Origin: an uncultured Alistipes sp.
Lineage (GTDB): Bacteria > Bacteroidota > Bacteroidia > Bacteroidales > Rikenellaceae
Reading direction: 5' to 3'
DNA length: 32,361 nucleotides
Assembly (NCBI GenBank): GCA_949840605.1
Contig: CATKXN010000016.1
Location: 1 to 32,361 of the forward strand
Shown: one piece after another, positions 30,546-32,361 of the stretch
Numbering within the stretch: position 1 is the stretch's first letter
Layout: each line of letters opens with the position of its first letter
Notes under the pieces: generated by a model
The model's input: only the letters and a program-made list of their open reading frames with translations
Databases searched by the model: none
What the model was told of the DNA's origin: nothing
Translations under genes and position numbers: made by a program

Positions 30546-32315
30546 TCATCGCGCCAGTTCGTTGAGCGTCCGCTTAGCCCGCGCGAGTCGGTCGGGCCAG
30601 CCCGCATCGGGGGTTACGGTGGCGAATCCGGAGAGCAGCGTTTCGAGCTCCCGGAGCCGTGATGCGGACTCCGGCGTTCCGGCGGACGCGAATTCCTTTC
30701 TCAGGATCGCGATCTTTTCGGCATCCTGGATTCCTTCGACCAGCCGTTCGAACCGGACGGAAGAGCGTGCGCCGGGATAAATGATAAACGTATCGCCGGC
30801 GGGGAAGGTCCTGAAACGCGAGTCGGTCAGCGGTTCCCCGACCCACGAATTGTAGGCCCAGCGCAGGAACCCGTCGTAACCGCAGGCGGCCGCATACCAT
30901 CCGGCATAGACCGCTTCGGCGGGGCCGGAGAAGGTGAACATGTTGGGGAAACGGTCCGAACAGCAGACGTAGTAGGTCGTCACGAAGCCCCGGGCGCGTC
31001 GCTCGGCGATATGCTCCGGCGGCACCCGATCGCGGACTTTGACGCACACGCTGTTTATCGAAGGATAGTTCAGGTAGCTGTTCTTGTTGTCGGCCATGGC
31101 GACTCCCAGTTCGGGAGCCGTCTTCCGCAACAGGTCGAGCGCATCGGCCATCTCCTCCGGCGAACGTTCGTCCATGGCGATATTCGTCCGTCCGAGCCAT
31201 CCCTTTTCGCGCAGGTGCCGGGTGAAGTCGGTGAGGAACGGCACCCACAGTTCTTCGAAGGCCGGAGTGCCCGGATCGGCCGTCACGTCGACGAAACGGC
31301 CCGTGACACCGTCCCGGTAGTGGAGCTCGTTGTTCCACGGCAGCATCGAGTAGCAGTTGACGGCGCGGTCGATGCCCAGCCCCGTCATCAGTTCGACCCA
31401 TCGGTCGAAGACCGTATAGTCGTAGCTCCACGTCCCGTCCGCATGCTTCGTCCAGACGATCATGTCGGCGTAGGAATCGAAACACTGGTTGTTCCACGGG
31501 TCCTTGTTCAGCGTCGTCGTGACGGCTTTCTGCCCGGCGTCGGCCAGCAGCCGCATGTACGGGACCAGGGCCTCGAAATGGGCGTCGCTCCACATGTCGA
31601 GCCCCTCGACGCGCGCGACGGCTGCAGGATGCTGCCAGAGGTCGAGGTAGTAGTTCCACTCGGCAGGGGGCGGGAGTTCCCGGCCGATGACCGTGAGCCC
31701 GATGTCGAACGTCCGGGGCCGCCGGCCTTCGGCATGCAGTTTTACTTTCGAGACATACTCTCCGGCGGGGGCGTCGGCCGGGACGGAGACCGTTATCCAT
31801 ACGGGACGGACGTTCCGGGCCTTCAGGTCGAAAACATCGATGTCGTCGAGCATGTCCGGGACCAGGTGCGGCGGGTAGACCGCCGGATCGTGATAGCCGC
31901 ATTTGTTGCCGAACTCGTCGCTCAGGACATAGCGGACGAATCGCACTTGGGCGGCATCTCCGGGAAGCGTATACACGTCCGACCTGAACGGCTCCACCTC
32001 GACCTCCACGCCGTCCGCGCCGGAGGCGGTCCAGAGCAGCAGCTGGGCGGCGACCCGTTCGCCGCGCCATGCCTCCAGCCGGACGGATGCCGAGGGCGCG
32101 ACATCCGGGGCGACCGAACGTCTGAAAACGGCGTCCGTGCTCACGAACGAGGCGTGGAGCCCCGGGGAAACGCCCGACCAGTCGGAGAGCGTGTCGGCTG
32201 TGGGATCGGGCAGCTCGTCGAACGACGAGACTTTCCGGGCAGTCCCGCTGTGGCACGAGGCGAGCAGCAGGGAGAGTCCTGCGGAGAGGAACAAGGAGGA
32301 AAGGTAGGGTTTCAT
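30546..32315 (-). CDS. Lipoprotein related to GH123/DUF4091 glycoside hydrolases
   Basis: A 589-residue protein with a lipoprotein signal (MKPYLSSLFLSAGLSLLLASC, lipobox Cys21), so it is anchored in an envelope membrane, probably the outer. An N-terminal beta-rich region (about 80-230, with VRLEAWRGERVAAQLLLW) is followed by a barrel-like catalytic region: WNYYLDLWQHP, VNCYSMLPWNNELHY, and NIAMDERSPEE, where Asp382-Glu383 match the adjacent Asp-Glu used in GH123 beta-N-acetylgalactosaminidases. DGFLRWAYNSW follows near the end. A substrate with N-acetylgalactosamine is therefore possible, but only the family resemblance supports it. The ATG at 32315 is preferred to an in-frame TTG nine bases upstream. 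No SusC/SusD genes are in view, but the window ends just past its start. Confidence 0.82.
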   Translation of the reverse strand: MKPYLSSLFLSAGLSLLLASCHSGTARKVSSFDELPDPTADTLSDWSGVSPGLHASFVSTDAVFRRSVAPDVAPSASVRLEAWRGERVAAQLLLWTASGADGVEVEVEPFRSDVYTLPGDAAQVRFVRYVLSDEFGNKCGYHDPAVYPPHLVPDMLDDIDVFDLKARNVRPVWITVSVPADAPAGEYVSKVKLHAEGRRPRTFDIGLTVIGRELPPPAEWNYYLDLWQHPAAVARVEGLDMWSDAHFEALVPYMRLLADAGQKAVTTTLNKDPWNNQCFDSYADMIVWTKHADGTWSYDYTVFDRWVELMTGLGIDRAVNCYSMLPWNNELHYRDGVTGRFVDVTADPGTPAFEELWVPFLTDFTRHLREKGWLGRTNIAMDERSPEEMADALDLLRKTAPELGVAMADNKNSYLNYPSINSVCVKVRDRVPPEHIAERRARGFVTTYYVCCSDRFPNMFTFSGPAEAVYAGWYAAACGYDGFLRWAYNSWVGEPLTDSRFRTFPAGDTFIIYPGARSSVRFERLVEGIQDAEKIAILRKEFASAGTPESASRLRELETLLSGFATVTPDAGWPDRLARAKRTLNELAR

Positions 32316-32339
32316 AGTTTGCAACGGTTATCGATTACG

Positions 32340-32347
32340 CAAATTTA
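32340..32347 (-). promoter_or_regulatory. Promoter -7 box of the GH123-like lipoprotein gene
   Basis: CAAATTTA on the plus strand reads TAAATTTG on the minus strand, an exact TAnnTTTG box, 25 bp upstream of the ATG at 32315. The -33 element would fall beyond the window end. Confidence 0.65.
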
Positions 32348-32361
32348 ACAAAAAAATCGCT

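Noticed and set aside
1..32361. tRNA/rRNA genes, CRISPR array, insertion sequences or phage genes
   Set aside because: No tRNA-like cloverleaf, regularly spaced repeats, transposase, integrase or phage-type proteins were seen anywhere in the window.

Overview
The window looks like a chromosomal piece of a GC-rich Bacteroidales species, most likely Alistipes or a close Rikenellaceae relative. Three things support this: promoter boxes of the Bacteroidetes type (TTTG ... TAnnTTTG) at several gene starts, an UpxY-type antiterminator heading a capsule operon, and high GC in the housekeeping genes. The genus is an inference; the phylum is well supported. I found no rRNA, tRNA, CRISPR array, insertion sequence or integrase.

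Region 1 (1-9020) holds ordinary chromosomal genes. It has the end of a cation:proton antiporter, two paralogous small outer-membrane beta-barrel proteins, queA (queuosine) on the minus strand divergent from nadB (NAD) and prfC (release factor 3) on the plus strand, and a large KamA-family radical-SAM protein on the minus strand.

Region 2 (9024-22764) is one 13.6-kb minus-strand surface-polysaccharide operon. It is read from a promoter at 22733-22764 to a strong terminator at 9024-9054. Order of transcription: upxY-like antiterminator, PglF/CapD-type membrane 4,6-dehydratase, Wzy-like polymerase, Wzx flippase, GT2, CapE/WbjB-type dehydratase, RmlD-like reductase, GT2, TagD-like cytidylyltransferase, FrhB-like iron-sulfur protein, LicD-like transferase, PglC/WcfS-type initiating phosphoglycosyltransferase, and PglE/WcfR-type aminotransferase. 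The outer genes (upxY, dehydratase; transferase, aminotransferase) are GC-rich like the chromosome, while the inner genes (about 10850-19900) are clearly AT-rich, as expected for an exchangeable capsule cassette. The dehydratase, aminotransferase and initiating transferase without an acetyltransferase suggest a first sugar with a free amine. With a TagD/LicD pair that could add a phosphate-linked group, the product may be a zwitterionic polysaccharide of the Bacteroides fragilis PSA kind.

Region 3 (22972-29713) is a complete plus-strand tryptophan operon, trpB-E-G-D-C-F-A. It is preceded by a textbook Bacteroidetes promoter and a ribosome-mediated attenuator: a 29-residue leader peptide with three consecutive Trp codons, a terminator hairpin, and an upstream 9-nt segment perfectly complementary to the terminator loop and 3' arm.

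Region 4 (29714-32361) holds a small protein of unknown function with its own terminator, then a minus-strand lipoprotein related to GH123/DUF4091 glycosidases whose promoter -7 box sits at the right edge of the window.
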